Positions 1-10,815 of a DNA stretch of 64,000 bases are shown one piece after another. How positions within the stretch are numbered: position 1 is the first letter of the stretch; every line of letters starts with the position of its first letter. The notes beneath the pieces are model-generated. The model worked only from the letters and a program-made list of their open reading frames with translations. It ran no database searches and was not told the origin of the DNA. Location of the stretch: contig LNEV01000018.1 of NCBI GenBank assembly GCA_001464335.1, forward strand, positions 124,001 to 188,000. The letters are read 5' to 3'. Source of the stretch: Rhizobiales bacterium Ga0077545 (GTDB lineage Bacteria > Pseudomonadota > Alphaproteobacteria > Rhizobiales > Methylopilaceae). A program made the translations under genes and the position numbers.

Positions 1-216
1 GAACCGGGCGAATCCGCGCTCATAACGCGGGCGCGTCACCGCACGGCCCTCACGGAAGCGCTTTCGCATCTCGACGAGGCGGGCCGGCAGGCCCTGCCGG
101 AACTGTTTGCGGAAGAACTCCGCTTGTCGGGCCGCGCGCTGGGTCGTATCTCAGGGCGTGTCGATGTCGAGCATGTGCTGGACTCGATCTTTCTCTCTTT
201 CTGTATCGGCAAGTGA
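1..216 (+). CDS. mnmE: tRNA modification GTPase MnmE, C-terminal end (partial)
   Basis: This is the last 71 codons of MnmE (TrmE), the GTPase that works with MnmG to modify wobble uridine 34 of certain tRNAs. The frame is open from base 1 and ends Phe-Cys-Ile-Gly-Lys-stop, the C-terminal signature of the family including its conserved cysteine. The GTPase domain lies outside the window. The stop codon overlaps the GTG start of mnmG by four bases, so the two partner proteins are probably translationally coupled. Confidence 0.93.
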   Translation, partial: EPGESALITRARHRTALTEALSHLDEAGRQALPELFAEELRLSGRALGRISGRVDVEHVLDSIFLSFCIGK

Positions 217-2075
217 CGTTTCACGTGAAACAGGGTTTCGATGTCATTGTGATCGGCGGCGGCCACGCCGGATGCGAGGCGGCCTCGGCGGCGGCGCGCA
301 TGGGCGCGAAGACGGCGCTTGTCACGCACAGCTTCGCGACGATCGGGGCCATGTCCTGCAACCCGGCCATCGGCGGGCTCGGCAAGGGCCATCTCGTGCG
401 CGAGGTCGACGCGCTGGACGGGCTGATGGGCCGGGTGGCGGATCGGGGAGGCATTCAGTTCCGCGTGCTGAACCGCCGCAAAGGTCCCGCCGTGCGCGGA
501 CCGCGCACGCAGGCGGACCGCAAGCTCTATGCGGCGGCCATGCAGCAGGAAATCCGTGAACACGCCAATCTCGACGTTGTCGTGGGGGAGGCGGATGATC
601 TCGACATCGGCGCAGCCGGTGTCGAGGCTGTCATCCTCAAGGACGGCACGCGGCTCGCCTGCGGGGCGGTGGTGCTCACCACCGGCACGTTCCTGTCCGG
701 CCTCATCCACATCGGCGAAACGAAAATCCCCGCCGGTCGCGTGGGGGAGGCTCCGGCACTCGGGTTGTCACGCACCCTGAAAGCACAGGGATTCGCGCTG
801 GGCCGCCTCAAGACCGGCACGCCCGCCCGCCTCGACGGCAAGACCATCGATTATTCCGCATTGGAGGCGCAGCCGGGCGACGAGGAGCCGGAACCCTTTT
901 CGTCGCTGACAACACGGATCGACAATCCCCAGATCCTCTGCCACATCACGCGCACGACCCCCGAAACGCACGCCATCATACAGGCGAACATTCATCGGGC
1001 ACCGATGTATTCCGGCCAGATCGACAGCCGCGGTCCGCGCTATTGCCCAAGCATCGAGGACAAGGTCGTCCGCTTCAACGAGCGCGACAACCACCAGATC
1101 TTCCTCGAGCCCGAGGGCCTCGACGACGACACCGTCTATCCAAACGGAATTTCGACATCCTTGCCCGAGGACGTTCAGCACGCTCTGCTGGCAACCATTC
1201 CTGGCCTCGAAAAAGTCCGCATGATCCGGCCCGGCTACGCCATTGAATATGATTATGTTGATCCCCGCGAGTTGACGCCGACTCTTGAAACCAAGCGGGT
1301 GCCCGGCCTGTTTTTCGCGGGACAGATCAACGGCACCACAGGCTATGAGGAGGCCGCCGCGCAGGGCCTGCTGGCGGGCCTCAACGCCGCCCGGCGGGCA
1401 GGCGACGGTGACGGCATCACCTTCGATCGGTCCGAAGCCTATATCGGCGTTCTGGTCGATGATCTCGTGACGCGCGGTGTTTCCGAGCCCTATCGCATGT
1501 TCACCTCGCGCGCCGAATACCGGCTTTCGCTCCGCGCGGACAATGCCGACCAGCGGTTGACGGCGCGCGGCGTGGAAATCGGCTGCGTCGGCCGCGAGCG
1601 GCGCGCGCATTGGGATGCGAAATCCACAGCCCTCGTCGAGGCGCGGGCGCTTGCCCGGTCGGTCTCCCTGACGCCGAACGAGGCGAAGGCGCATGGCCTG
1701 CACATCAATCAGGACGGCGTGCGCCGGACGGCGTTCGAACTTCTTGCCCGACCGGAGATTGGTGTGAAAGAACTCGCGGCGATCTGGCCAGCCTTCGGCG
1801 ATCTCGATCCGAAGATCGCGGAGCAGATCGAGATCGACGCCACCTATGCCGTCTATCTCGACCGTCAGAGCGCCGACATCGAAGCCTTCCGCCGCGAAGA
1901 GAATCGCGCCGTCCCCCACAGCCTTGATTATGGGAATATCGCCGGACTCTCCGCAGAGCTGCGCCTCAAGCTCGAAGCCGTCCGCCCGCAGACCATCGGC
2001 CAGGCGGGCCGCATCGAGGGCATGACACCGGCGGCATTGGCGCTTCTTGTCGCCCATGCCCGCCGCGCCGCATGA
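213..2075 (+). CDS. mnmG: tRNA uridine-5-carboxymethylaminomethyl modification enzyme MnmG (GidA)
   Basis: MnmG is the FAD-dependent partner of MnmE in installing the cmnm5 group on U34 of tRNAs that read two-codon boxes. The protein is 620 residues, the normal length. The N-terminal dinucleotide-binding motif GGGHAGCEA lies at about residues 15-23. The family block from [16 protein letters not shown] to [13 protein letters not shown] follows, and the C-terminal region contains the conserved IGQAGRIEG. The start is GTG, overlapping the mnmE stop. The end overlaps the ATG of rsmG (ATGA), giving a coupled mnmE-mnmG-rsmG unit. A parS-like palindrome occupies codons 2-7. Confidence 0.97.
   Translation: MTFHVKQGFDVIVIGGGHAGCEAASAAARMGAKTALVTHSFATIGAMSCNPAIGGLGKGHLVREVDALDGLMGRVADRGGIQFRVLNRRKGPAVRGPRTQADRKLYAAAMQQEIREHANLDVVVGEADDLDIGAAGVEAVILKDGTRLACGAVVLTTGTFLSGLIHIGETKIPAGRVGEAPALGLSRTLKAQGFALGRLKTGTPARLDGKTIDYSALEAQPGDEEPEPFSSLTTRIDNPQILCHITRTTPETHAIIQANIHRAPMYSGQIDSRGPRYCPSIEDKVVRFNERDNHQIFLEPEGLDDDTVYPNGISTSLPEDVQHALLATIPGLEKVRMIRPGYAIEYDYVDPRELTPTLETKRVPGLFFAGQINGTTGYEEAAAQGLLAGLNAARRAGDGDGITFDRSEAYIGVLVDDLVTRGVSEPYRMFTSRAEYRLSLRADNADQRLTARGVEIGCVGRERRAHWDAKSTALVEARALARSVSLTPNEAKAHGLHINQDGVRRTAFELLARPEIGVKELAAIWPAFGDLDPKIAEQIEIDATYAVYLDRQSADIEAFRREENRAVPHSLDYGNIAGLSAELRLKLEAVRPQTIGQAGRIEGMTPAALALLVAHARRAA
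217..232. other. parS-like centromere site (one mismatch) in mnmG start region
   Basis: The sequence CGTTTCACGTGAAACA differs from the parS consensus TGTTTCACGTGAAACA only at its first base. The inner 14 bases form a perfect palindrome. It encodes residues 2-7 of MnmG (Thr-Phe-His-Val-Lys-Gln) and begins four bases after the start codon. It is probably bound by the ParB encoded at 3569. Binding is inferred from sequence alone. Confidence 0.75.
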
Positions 2076-2707
2076 ACACGGACCGCGCGAGGGCAGTTCA
2101 GCAGTTTCCCCATGTTTCACGTGAAACATGGGAAAGGCTGGACATCTTCGCCGCCCAGCTTGCGAAATGGCAGAAGACGATCAATCTCATCAGCCAAAAG
2201 ACGCTCGGCGAGATCTGGACACGCCACATCGCAGACAGCCTTCAACTGCTCGATCTCGTGCCGGACAGCGCGCGGGTCTTTGTCGATCTTGGTTCAGGGG
2301 GAGGCTTTCCCGGCCTCGTTCTGGCAGCCGCGTTTGCCGACAGGCTCGCTGCGGAATTTCACCTCATCGAAAGCGATCAACGCAAATCGGCCTTCTTGCG
2401 GGAGGCTGCCCGGGCGATGGGCGTGCGCGTTCAGGTTCACAACACGCGAATCGAGGCGGCGCTGGAAAACTGGCCGCACGGCGCGGATGTGGTCTCGGCG
2501 CGGGCTCTTGCGCCGCTGAGCGAACTCATTTCGCTCGCAGCGCCTCTGTTGAAAGCGGGGACGGTGGGTCTTTTTCCAAAGGGCCAAGATATTGAGTCCG
2601 AACTGACCCAAGCCACTAGATACTGGACGATTTCTGCTACAATCATGCCGAGTCGCACGGAAGAAAGGGCTGGAATACTCGTTGTTTCCGGCCTGTCCGC
2701 GCGCTAA
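2072..2707 (+). CDS. rsmG: 16S rRNA (guanine527-N7)-methyltransferase RsmG (GidB)
   Basis: RsmG methylates N7 of G527 in 16S rRNA using S-adenosylmethionine. The 211-residue protein has the usual size. The SAM-binding glycine-rich motif [11 protein letters not shown] lies near residues 71-81 and is preceded by the typical NLISQKT...[10 protein letters not shown] segment. It starts with ATG overlapping the mnmG stop. Codons 14-20 (His-Val-Ser-Arg-Glu-Thr-Trp) are written by a perfect parS palindrome. That peptide recurs in alphaproteobacterial RsmG proteins, which fits a DNA-level constraint. parA follows 25 bases downstream. Confidence 0.96.
   Translation: MNTDRARAVQQFPHVSRETWERLDIFAAQLAKWQKTINLISQKTLGEIWTRHIADSLQLLDLVPDSARVFVDLGSGGGFPGLVLAAAFADRLAAEFHLIESDQRKSAFLREAARAMGVRVQVHNTRIEAALENWPHGADVVSARALAPLSELISLAAPLLKAGTVGLFPKGQDIESELTQATRYWTISATIMPSRTEERAGILVVSGLSAR
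2109..2132. other. parS centromere site inside rsmG
   Basis: Bases 2113-2128 read TGTTTCACGTGAAACA, an exact match to the parS consensus for chromosomal ParB. The perfect palindrome extends to 24 bp (2109-2132). It lies within the rsmG coding frame about 600 bp upstream of parA. ParB is expected to load here and spread, marking the origin region for segregation. Confidence 0.92.
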
Positions 2708-2732
2708 CCAGACCGGACGGAACGGTGACACG

Positions 2733-3542
<810 letters not shown>

Positions 3543-3568
3543 AGACTTGATGTAGTGGGGACTTTATC

Positions 3569-4447
3569 GTGATGGCAGACGATGCGGCTCGACCGCGGCT
3601 CGGACGAGGCCTTGCGGCCCTGATCGGCGACATGGGCGGCGACGAGGAGCGCATCGCCGCAGCACCGAAGCAGGGACAACGCCGGCTGCCCATCGAATTC
3701 CTGCGCGCCAATCTCAAAAATCCGCGCAAGACCTTCACCGAATCCGATCTCGAAGACCTCTCGAACTCGGTCCGGGAGAAGGGCGTGCTTCAGCCGATCC
3801 TCGTTCGCGAAGTGAAGGGTGCGGCGAACGCGTTCGAGATCATCGCCGGAGAGCGCCGCTGGCGCGCAGCCCAGCGCGCGGCCGTGCATGACGTACCGGT
3901 CGTTATACTTGAGATTTCCGATCAGGAAGCGCTCGAGATCGCCATCGTCGAAAACGTCCAGCGCGCGGATCTCAACGCCATTGAGGAAGCCCAAGGCTAT
4001 GAGACGCTCATGGCCACCTACAAGCATTCGCAGGAGGCTCTGGCCAGGATTATCGGCAAGAGCCGAAGCCACATCGCTAACACGCTGCGGCTTCTGAAGC
4101 TCCCGGAGGATGTGCGCCAGCACGTTCTCGACGGTAAGCTCTCGGCCGGTCATGCGCGCGCGCTGCTCTCGCTTGAAGACCCGTCGGGCGCGGCAATGCG
4201 TGTCATCGATCAGGGTCTCAGCGTCCGCGAGACTGAGGCTTTGGGGCAGGCCGAATCGGGCAAGACGAAAAAGCCGGCCGCTCCGAAGAAGGACCAGGAC
4301 ACGACCGTTCTCGAAAAGATGCTGAGCGATGCGCTTGGGCTTGATGTCGACGTCCAGCACAAGGGCCCGGGCGGCCAGATCATCATCGCTTATTCGAATC
4401 TCGAGCAACTTGACGAGGTCGCGCGGCGACTCAAGCGCGCCCGCTGA
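3569..4447 (+). CDS. parB: Chromosome partitioning protein ParB (Spo0J)
   Basis: ParB is the parS-binding CTPase clamp. The N-terminal RLGRGLAALIGD segment is the ParA-interacting leader. The nucleotide-pocket motif GERRWRAAQRA lies near residues 94-104 with ENVQRADLNAIEEA after it. A helix-turn-helix is seen around ALARIIGKSRSHIANTLRLL, and a C-terminal dimerisation segment follows. The length is 292 residues from GTG 3569, which has GGGG eight bases upstream, or 291 from the adjacent ATG at 3572. Its targets are presumably the two parS palindromes in mnmG and rsmG. The gene converges on holA with a 12-base gap. Confidence 0.96.
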   Translation: MMADDAARPRLGRGLAALIGDMGGDEERIAAAPKQGQRRLPIEFLRANLKNPRKTFTESDLEDLSNSVREKGVLQPILVREVKGAANAFEIIAGERRWRAAQRAAVHDVPVVILEISDQEALEIAIVENVQRADLNAIEEAQGYETLMATYKHSQEALARIIGKSRSHIANTLRLLKLPEDVRQHVLDGKLSAGHARALLSLEDPSGAAMRVIDQGLSVRETEALGQAESGKTKKPAAPKKDQDTTVLEKMLSDALGLDVDVQHKGPGGQIIIAYSNLEQLDEVARRLKRAR

Positions 4448-4459
4448 TCCGTACGCACA

Positions 4460-5464
4460 TCAGCGGCGGCGTGCTTCTCCGGCGATCTGCGCGAGAGTGC
4501 GGCGCGCAATGATTTCTCCGAACGCGCCGGCGCGCCGCGTTTCAAGAACCGCGCTGGCGAGTCGCTGAACCACATTGTCCATACGCGCGAGCGGCCAGCG
4601 CTGAAGCGCGGCTTCCACGGCTTGCTTGCGGCGAAAGTGAAGGCCGGGCCATGCGCGTTCGATCGGTGCGTTCGATCCGCGGACCTTGTGCAGCTGAAGG
4701 GCATGACGCTGCGCGGCAAGAAGCGCAGCAGACACCGGAATGCCGGACGCCGAAAGTGTGCTCAGGCCACGTTCAAGCCCGGCAAGATCGCCGGAGAAAA
4801 CCGCATCCACGGCATCGTCAAGCGCGACGGACGAGACATCCGCAACAGCTGCATCGACATCGGCCAGCGTGACGCGCTCGGTACCATGTGCGTACAAAGC
4901 AAGCTTGCCTATTTCCTGGCGGGTCGTCAGGCGGTCCGAGCCGAGCGAGGCAAGCAAAGCCTGCCGTGCGTCGGCGTCGATCCTGAGGCCGGCCTCTCCA
5001 AGTTCGCGCTCGACCAATCTGGCAATGGCCGCATCGTTGTCGGCGAAACATGGAATGGCGGCGGTCTTGGGGCTCTTCTCGCAGAGGGTGCGCAACGGCG
5101 CGCTTTTGCCGAGGTTCCCGGCTTCGATCACGACACGCGCATCGGGCGTGGGGCCGGTCAGAAGTTTTTCGACAGCACTGTGAATGGGGCGCGATCCCGC
5201 GCGGATCCATAGCGCACGCCGGCCGCCGAACAGCGGGATCGTGTGCGCTTCATCAAGCAGCCGTTCCGGGTCGGAGGCGATCTCGTCGCCATCGATCCGC
5301 ACCAGCGCGAAGGCGTCGTTCGGGTCGTCGACGGCCGAGCGGGCGAGATGCTGCGCGCGTTCGGCGACAAGGCCGAGATCAGGGCCATAGAGCAGGAAGC
5401 AGAAAAGGCCGGGATCGGGACGGGCGACCGCCGCATCGGCCGCGGCTGCCTTGATCGCGACCAT
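4460..5464 (-). CDS. holA: DNA polymerase III subunit delta HolA
   Basis: The delta subunit of the clamp loader opens the beta sliding clamp at primer junctions. The protein has 334 residues and fits HolA in length and layout. An N-terminal AAA-like region contains FLLYGPDLGLVAERAQ and LFGGRRALWI, a middle region contains LTTRQEIGKLALYA, and the C-terminal helical collar ends in AQIAGEARRR. It starts with ATG. It is the last gene of a minus-strand run leuS-lptE-holA, six bases after lptE, and this link of LPS assembly and replication genes is widely conserved. Confidence 0.92.
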   Translation of the reverse strand: MVAIKAAAADAAVARPDPGLFCFLLYGPDLGLVAERAQHLARSAVDDPNDAFALVRIDGDEIASDPERLLDEAHTIPLFGGRRALWIRAGSRPIHSAVEKLLTGPTPDARVVIEAGNLGKSAPLRTLCEKSPKTAAIPCFADNDAAIARLVERELGEAGLRIDADARQALLASLGSDRLTTRQEIGKLALYAHGTERVTLADVDAAVADVSSVALDDAVDAVFSGDLAGLERGLSTLSASGIPVSAALLAAQRHALQLHKVRGSNAPIERAWPGLHFRRKQAVEAALQRWPLARMDNVVQRLASAVLETRRAGAFGEIIARRTLAQIAGEARRR

Positions 5465-5470
5465 GAACGA

Positions 5471-6046
5471 TCACAAGCCCTTGGTAGCGAAATGGCTCAT
5501 CAGCTTTGCGCGGATCTGCCCGACCGCCACTTTTGCTGCCCGGTCTTCGGCATCGCGCTGGGCGCGGGTCGAGGCAAAACGCTGGCGGTTGCGGGTGTAG
5601 GTGGCACGGCCGAGCGCATTGCCGGACATGACGGGCGCACCCGTACCGACCCGTACCAGCGCGTAGGAGACATCGACACCGGACGTTTCGAGTTCCGGCC
5701 GGTCAGTGTAGGGATCGACGATCGCCGTCTGCGCGCCGATGACCTGCACGGTGAGGTCGAGCCGGTAAAGCGGCTTTGCCGGAACACCCGCGCCGCCGGA
5801 CAGCGCGAAGATGAGTTCGTTGCGGATCTTCTGGCCGACACGTCCGTCGACCGGAAGGATGTCGATCGCGGACAGCGCGCTGTCGACCCCGACCGGGGCT
5901 GCGCCCGGAGCGGTCGAGGCAACGACCGGCGTCTGCTGCGCATACATGGGCTGAAAGCAGCCGCCGAGCGCGAGCGTTGCGCCGAGAAGAACGACAAGAC
6001 GGCCGCGGCGGGCCTGGGCGGACAACGACATTTCAGACGACGACAT
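5471..6046 (-). CDS. lptE: LPS-assembly lipoprotein LptE
   Basis: LptE is the outer-membrane lipoprotein that plugs LptD and helps insert lipopolysaccharide. The 191-residue protein has a hydrophobic signal and a lipobox Leu-Gly-Gly-Cys at residues 27-30, followed by FQPMYA as in other LptE proteins. The start at 6046 is supported by AGAGGA at 6053-6058, six bases upstream. The in-frame ATG at 6031 has no such site. The first 14 bases overlap the end of leuS, implying coupling. leuS-lptE-holA is a common proteobacterial order. Confidence 0.9.
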   Translation of the reverse strand: MSSSEMSLSAQARRGRLVVLLGATLALGGCFQPMYAQQTPVVASTAPGAAPVGVDSALSAIDILPVDGRVGQKIRNELIFALSGGAGVPAKPLYRLDLTVQVIGAQTAIVDPYTDRPELETSGVDVSYALVRVGTGAPVMSGNALGRATYTRNRQRFASTRAQRDAEDRAAKVAVGQIRAKLMSHFATKGL

Positions 6047-8630
6047 TGACGATCCTCTGAGGGACGACGATGACCTTTTTCACCGGCTTGCCGTCGCTGG
6101 CGCGGACGATCGAATCGAGCTTGCGCACGATGGTTTCGATCTCTGCCGGCGTGGCCGTCACGGCGACGGTGATCTCGTCGCGCTTCTTTCCGTTCACCTG
6201 GACGGGCAGCGTAATCGTATCGGAGACAAGAAGCGAGCCTTCCGCCTTGGGCCATTCGGCCTCAGCCACAAGCCCGGTCTTTCCGAGTGCATGCCAGCAT
6301 TCTTCGGCGAGATGGGGTGTCATCGGCGCAACGAGCTGAACAAGCGTTTCCCCCGATTCGCGCAATGCGAACAGAAGCGAGGCATCCTTGTCTTTTGCTG
6401 CGAGCTGTGTCGCGAGCGCGTTCGACAATTCGTAGAGCTTGGCCACGGCAACGTTGAAGCGCAGGCCTTCCACATTCTCGTCCACGGCGGCAATCGTCTG
6501 GTGCGTGGTGCGGCGCAGCGCGGTTGCAGCGTCGGAGAAAGTTTCCGGCTTCGGCTGCGGTGCGATGTCCGCAACGCCCTGGACGATGCGCCACAGGCGC
6601 TGCACGAAACGGTTCGCGCCTTCGACGCCCGATTCCGTCCAGATCACATCGCGTTCGGGCGGCGAATCCGACAGCATGAACCAGCGCGCGGTGTCCGCGC
6701 CGTAATGGGCGATGATGTCGTCGGGATCGACCACGTTCTTCTTCGACTTCGACATCTTTTCGATGGAGCCGATTTCGACGATTGCGCCGGATTTCGTTGC
6801 CGCGCTGCGGCTCGCGCCCTCACCTGTCATGACGATGTCGGCAGGCGAGACCCATTCGCCGTTTGCCTTGTAGGTCTCGTGGACGACCATGCCTTGCGTG
6901 AACAGGCCCGCGAAGGGCTCGCTCACGGATGTGTATCCGGCCTTGTTCATCGCGCGCGTGAAGAAGCGCGAATAGAGCAGATGCAGGATGGCGTGCTCGA
7001 TGCCGCCGATATACTGATCGACCGGCATCCAGTGGTCCGCGACGTTGCGTATTGTCGGTACATCGGCATCCGGAGCCGTGAAGCGCGCGAAGTACCACGA
7101 TGAATCGACGAACGTGTCCATCGTGTCCGTCTCGCGGCGCGCAGGCTTGCCGCAGATCGGGCAGGGCACGTTCTTCCAGGTCGGATGATGGTCGAGCGGA
7201 TTTCCGGGACGGTCGAACGTGATGTCGTCCGGCAGCGTCACGGGAAGCTGATCGTCCGGCACCGGAACCGCGCCGTGCTCCTCGCAATGGATGATCGGGA
7301 TCGGGCAGCCCCAGTAGCGCTGGCGCGAAATGCCCCAGTCGCGCAGGCGGTAGTTTACCTGGCGCTTGCCGACCGGCCGGTTGCCGAGATTCTTCGCTTC
7401 GAGCTTCTTCGCGACGGCGTTCTTCGCCTCCGGTACGGACAGGCCGTTGAGGAAATCCGAATTGACGAGCGTTCCGTCTTCGGCGCTGTCGGCTTCGAGC
7501 AAGGGCACCTGCGGGTGATCCTCGGGACCGTTCGCGACGACGCGGGTGATCGGCAGGTGATACTTCGTGGCGAATTCGAAATCGCGCTGGTCGTGGGCCG
7601 GGCAGCCGAAGATCGCGCCCGTGCCGTAATCCATCAGGATGAAGTTCGCGACGAAGACAGGCACCTTGCGCGACGGGTCGAGCGGATGCACCGCGGAGAT
7701 GCCGGTGTCGTAGCCATGCTTCTCCGCGGTCTCGATGGCGGCGGCGGACGTTCCGGTCTTGCGCGCTTCCTCGATGAAAGCGGTCAGCTTCTTGTCGGAT
7801 TTTGCGACGTCCTGCGCGATCGGGTGATCGGGAGCGACGGCAACGAAGCTCGCGCCGAACAGGGTGTCGGGCCGCGTCGTGTAGACCTCGACTTCGGAAA
7901 AGCCGTCCGGCGCACCTTCCAGCACGAAGCGCACCAGCAGGCCTTCGGACTTGCCGATCCAGTTCTTCTGCATCAGGCGGACCTTGTCCGGCCAGCGGTC
8001 GAGCCCGTCGAGCGCCGTCAGCAGGTCCTCCGAAAAGTCGGTGATCTTCAGGAACCATTGCGTCAGTTCGCGGATCTCGACCGGCGCGCCGGAGCGCCAG
8101 CCGTGGCCGTCAATGACCTGCTCGTTGGCGAGCACGGTGTTGTCGACCGGGTCCCAGTTCACTTTCGATTTCTTGCGGTCGACAAGGCCGACCTTCAGGA
8201 AATCGAGAAACAGCTTCTGCTGGTGGCGGTAATAGGATGGATCGCAGGTCGCGATCTCGCGCGACCAGTCGAGCGACAGACCCATGCTTTTCAGCTGGCC
8301 GCGCATAGTGGCGATGTTCGAATAGGTCCATTCGCGCGGATGGACCTTGCGCTCCATCGCGGCGTTCTCGGCCGGCAGCCCGAACGCATCCCAGCCCATC
8401 GGATGAAGAACGTTGAAGCCCTTGGCACGCTTCACGCGGGCGACGACATCGCCCATCGCGTAATTGCGCACATGGCCCATGTGAATGCGCCCCGACGGAT
8501 AGGGGAACATCTCGAGCACGTAATATTTCGGGCGCGGGTCGTCATTCTTCGTGGTGAAGGTTGCAGCCTCGTCCCAGGCCTTCTGCCATTTGGGTTCGGC
8601 GTTGCGGGCGTCGTAGCGCTCCGTCGTCAT
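6033..8630 (-). CDS. leuS: Leucyl-tRNA synthetase
   Basis: LeuS charges tRNA-Leu with leucine and edits mischarged tRNA. From the ATG at 8630 it has 865 residues, the family norm. The ATP-site HIGH-type motif appears as HMGH in [13 protein letters not shown], and KMSKS appears in [13 protein letters not shown]. Between them lie the CP1 editing insertion and a CPICG zinc knuckle. An in-frame open stretch continues 85 codons upstream, but the family starts at [16 protein letters not shown]. It is divergent from the YggS gene and overlaps lptE at its end. Confidence 0.96.
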   Translation of the reverse strand: MTTERYDARNAEPKWQKAWDEAATFTTKNDDPRPKYYVLEMFPYPSGRIHMGHVRNYAMGDVVARVKRAKGFNVLHPMGWDAFGLPAENAAMERKVHPREWTYSNIATMRGQLKSMGLSLDWSREIATCDPSYYRHQQKLFLDFLKVGLVDRKKSKVNWDPVDNTVLANEQVIDGHGWRSGAPVEIRELTQWFLKITDFSEDLLTALDGLDRWPDKVRLMQKNWIGKSEGLLVRFVLEGAPDGFSEVEVYTTRPDTLFGASFVAVAPDHPIAQDVAKSDKKLTAFIEEARKTGTSAAAIETAEKHGYDTGISAVHPLDPSRKVPVFVANFILMDYGTGAIFGCPAHDQRDFEFATKYHLPITRVVANGPEDHPQVPLLEADSAEDGTLVNSDFLNGLSVPEAKNAVAKKLEAKNLGNRPVGKRQVNYRLRDWGISRQRYWGCPIPIIHCEEHGAVPVPDDQLPVTLPDDITFDRPGNPLDHHPTWKNVPCPICGKPARRETDTMDTFVDSSWYFARFTAPDADVPTIRNVADHWMPVDQYIGGIEHAILHLLYSRFFTRAMNKAGYTSVSEPFAGLFTQGMVVHETYKANGEWVSPADIVMTGEGASRSAATKSGAIVEIGSIEKMSKSKKNVVDPDDIIAHYGADTARWFMLSDSPPERDVIWTESGVEGANRFVQRLWRIVQGVADIAPQPKPETFSDAATALRRTTHQTIAAVDENVEGLRFNVAVAKLYELSNALATQLAAKDKDASLLFALRESGETLVQLVAPMTPHLAEECWHALGKTGLVAEAEWPKAEGSLLVSDTITLPVQVNGKKRDEITVAVTATPAEIETIVRKLDSIVRASDGKPVKKVIVVPQRIVNVVV

Positions 8631-8760
8631 GATGCGTGCCGTCTCGGAAGGTTGCGCGGCACAGGAGCCGCTGAAAGTTGCGGGAAATTGGCCTCTCGGG
8701 CGTGCCGGGTCAATGGCGAGGCTCTTCGCAAGCGCATCAAGGCATGCTTTAGCGTGAGCC

Positions 8761-9465
8761 ATGATGCAGAACTCCCACGAACCGGCCACCGCCGCAGGCC
8801 TTGCCCACGTCACCGCGCGGCTCGACAAGGCCTGCCACGAGGCTGGACGTGCCGCCGGATCGGTGACGCTCATTGCAGTCTCCAAGACCTTCGAAACCGA
8901 TGCGATCCGGCCGGTGCTCGACGCGGGTCAGCGCGTCTTCGGCGAAAACCGCGTCCAGGAAGCGCAGAAGAAATGGCCGAATCTGGCGCGCGCCTATCCG
9001 GGCACGGAACTCCACCTGATCGGGCCGCTACAATCGAACAAGACGCGCGAGGCAGTGGCGCTGTTCGATGCGATCCATTCGCTCGACCGGGAAAGCCTCG
9101 CCGCCGAACTCGCGAAGGAAATCGCACGGGCGGAGGGCTCGCGTGCGGCGCCTCGCCTGTTCGTTCAGGTCAACACAGGCGCCGAGCCGCAGAAGGCCGG
9201 CGTTCTTCCGGAAGAGGCCGATGCGTTCGTGGAGGCGTGCCGCGAGAAACATCGCCTCGCGATCGAAGGCCTGATGTGCATCCCCCCGGCAGACGAAAAT
9301 CCGGCGCCCCATTTCGCGCTTCTGGAAAAGATCGCGCGGCGCAACGGGCTTTCGGGGCTTTCCATGGGCATGAGCGGCGACTTCGAGACCGCCGTTCAGT
9401 TCGGCGCGACCCATGTGCGCGTCGGCAGCGCCATTTTCGGCGGCCGTCCGCCGATCACCGGATGA
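8761..9465 (+). CDS. YggS/PROSC family pyridoxal-phosphate homeostasis protein
   Basis: This 234-residue protein belongs to the YggS/YBL036C/PROSC family, single-domain PLP-binding barrel proteins that buffer free pyridoxal phosphate and affect amino-acid metabolism without a known reaction. The PLP lysine is Lys42 in LIAVSKTF. The conserved [24 protein letters not shown] and [29 protein letters not shown] segments are all present. There are two adjacent ATG codons at 8761 and 8764. The gene diverges from leuS and its end overlaps that of the L,D-transpeptidase gene by 11 bases. Confidence 0.93.
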   Translation: MMQNSHEPATAAGLAHVTARLDKACHEAGRAAGSVTLIAVSKTFETDAIRPVLDAGQRVFGENRVQEAQKKWPNLARAYPGTELHLIGPLQSNKTREAVALFDAIHSLDRESLAAELAKEIARAEGSRAAPRLFVQVNTGAEPQKAGVLPEEADAFVEACREKHRLAIEGLMCIPPADENPAPHFALLEKIARRNGLSGLSMGMSGDFETAVQFGATHVRVGSAIFGGRPPITG

Positions 9466-9982
9466 TCAGAATGGTCTGCGGCCCGAGATGCGGCAGAAGC
9501 CGCTCCATGTCGCGGCGCCTCAGGGCCACGCAGCCTTCCGTCGGCGTGTAGCCCTCGCGTGTGATGTGCATGAAGATCGCCGAACCGCGCCCGGGCAGCG
9601 GCGGATCGTCGTTCCAGCCGAGCTCGATCACGTAGTCGTAGAGCCCGTCCTCCCGCCACATCTCCTCGTGGGACAAGGCATGAGGTGGGCGTACCGGTCG
9701 GTTATATCGACGGTCGCGTGGATCGTCGCTCCAGAGGTGATACCGAGCGGTACGTATCGCTGGCAGGGCCGTTTTCGGTCGCCGGGCACGATCCCCCCGA
9801 TACCAAAGCCGACGGAGCGGAAGGCGGCCGCGCGGGGTTCCGCCGTCACCCTCGCGCTTGTTCGACACGATTCCGGATCGCCCAAGCGCGACCGGAAGGC
9901 GCAGCGGTCCGGCAACCAAAATGCCGCGCAGGGGCTGCGCCGGGCGGCGGACGACATATATGTGGCGGAAGATCCGGGCCAA
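9455..9982 (-). CDS. L,D-transpeptidase (YkuD) family protein
   Basis: This small YkuD-domain protein has no visible signal peptide. LGRSGI...KREGDGGTPRG begins the domain. The C-terminal MHITREGYTPTEGCVALRR carries the catalytic His and the Cys of the S/T-x-G-C motif. Such enzymes form 3-3 peptidoglycan cross-links or attach proteins to peptidoglycan, but the role of this short type is not established. No ATG or GTG is available. TTG at 9982 (175 residues) fits the family start best, and TTG at 10021 is the alternative. It converges with the yggS-type gene. Confidence 0.8.
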   Translation of the reverse strand: MARIFRHIYVVRRPAQPLRGILVAGPLRLPVALGRSGIVSNKREGDGGTPRGRLPLRRLWYRGDRARRPKTALPAIRTARYHLWSDDPRDRRYNRPVRPPHALSHEEMWREDGLYDYVIELGWNDDPPLPGRGSAIFMHITREGYTPTEGCVALRRRDMERLLPHLGPQTILIIR

Positions 9983-10106
9983 CGGGGATTCACTTTCTCG
10001 TCCTCGCCGCGAAGGTTGCAAGACGTTAACTTGCGCGGGCGGGGTGGCGTGCGGTCTATTGCGACGGTTTCACGTTTCATCTGAACGAGTTCAAGGGAGA
10101 TAGCAT

Positions 10107-10793
10107 ATGGCGTCGGCACGCAAGATTCTCGTTGTCGAGGACGATGCGGATCTGCGGGACGCGCTGATCGAGCAGATCGCGCTCCATGAGGAATTCGAAC
10201 CCGTCGGCGTCGGCACGGCCGGCGCGGCAATCGAGGCCCTGAAAAGCGACCAGGTCGATCTCGCGCTGATGGATGTCGGTCTGCCCGACATGGACGGACG
10301 GGAAGCGGTGAAGGTCATCCGCACCAACGGCTACAAGGGCCCCGTCATCATGTTGACGGGCCATGACAGCGAAACCGACACCGTCGAGGGGCTGGATGCG
10401 GGTGCGAACGATTATGTCGCAAAGCCGTTCCGCTTCGCCGTTCTTCTGGCGCGCATCCGCGCGCAGCTTCGTACGCACGAGGCGAGCGAGGATGCGGTTC
10501 TGGCCATCGGTCCTTACACGTTCAAGCCATCGACCAAGCTTCTGACGAACGATCGCGGATCGAAGGTTCGGCTGACCGAAAAGGAAACGTCCATCCTTCG
10601 TTATCTTTATCGCGCGGGAGGAAAGGTCGTCGGCCGCGACGAGCTTCTGCAGGAAGTGTGGGGTTACAACGCAGAAGTAACGACACACACTCTCGAAACG
10701 CATATTTACAGGCTTCGTCAGAAGATCGAGAAGGAGCCGTCGAGCGCGTCGCTTCTTGTGACGGAGGCCGGCGGCTACAAGCTTATGCCGTAA
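10107..10793 (+). CDS. OmpR-family response regulator
   Basis: The protein has 228 residues. The receiver domain (about 5-120) has the acidic pair in VVEDDAD, phosphoacceptor Asp56 in LMDVGLPDMDG, MLTGHD and AKPF. The winged-helix domain (about 130-228) contains LTEKETSILRYLYRAGG, VWGYN and LETHIYRLRQKIE. A GGGAG site precedes the ATG. No kinase gene is adjacent. The sequence resembles the CenR type of alphaproteobacterial envelope regulators, but I recognise this only from general similarity and leave the symbol blank. A lone cyclic-nucleotide-binding protein gene follows after 22 bases. Confidence 0.92.
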   Translation: MASARKILVVEDDADLRDALIEQIALHEEFEPVGVGTAGAAIEALKSDQVDLALMDVGLPDMDGREAVKVIRTNGYKGPVIMLTGHDSETDTVEGLDAGANDYVAKPFRFAVLLARIRAQLRTHEASEDAVLAIGPYTFKPSTKLLTNDRGSKVRLTEKETSILRYLYRAGGKVVGRDELLQEVWGYNAEVTTHTLETHIYRLRQKIEKEPSSASLLVTEAGGYKLMP

Positions 10794-10815
10794 TGACGCA
10801 TACAGGGCATGTCCG

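Noticed and set aside
768..2129. A 453-codon open frame on the minus strand, opposite mnmG
   Set aside because: Shadow of mnmG, which has every family motif on the plus strand.
7185..9551. A 788-codon open frame on the plus strand, opposite leuS
   Set aside because: It is an antisense shadow of leuS and the yggS-type gene, produced by high GC at third positions. Its sequence has no family features, while the leuS frame shows all synthetase motifs.
10068..10080. GTTTCACGTTTCA near the OmpR-type gene as a third parS
   Set aside because: It shares only the left arm; the right arm lacks GTGAAAC, so it is not a palindrome.
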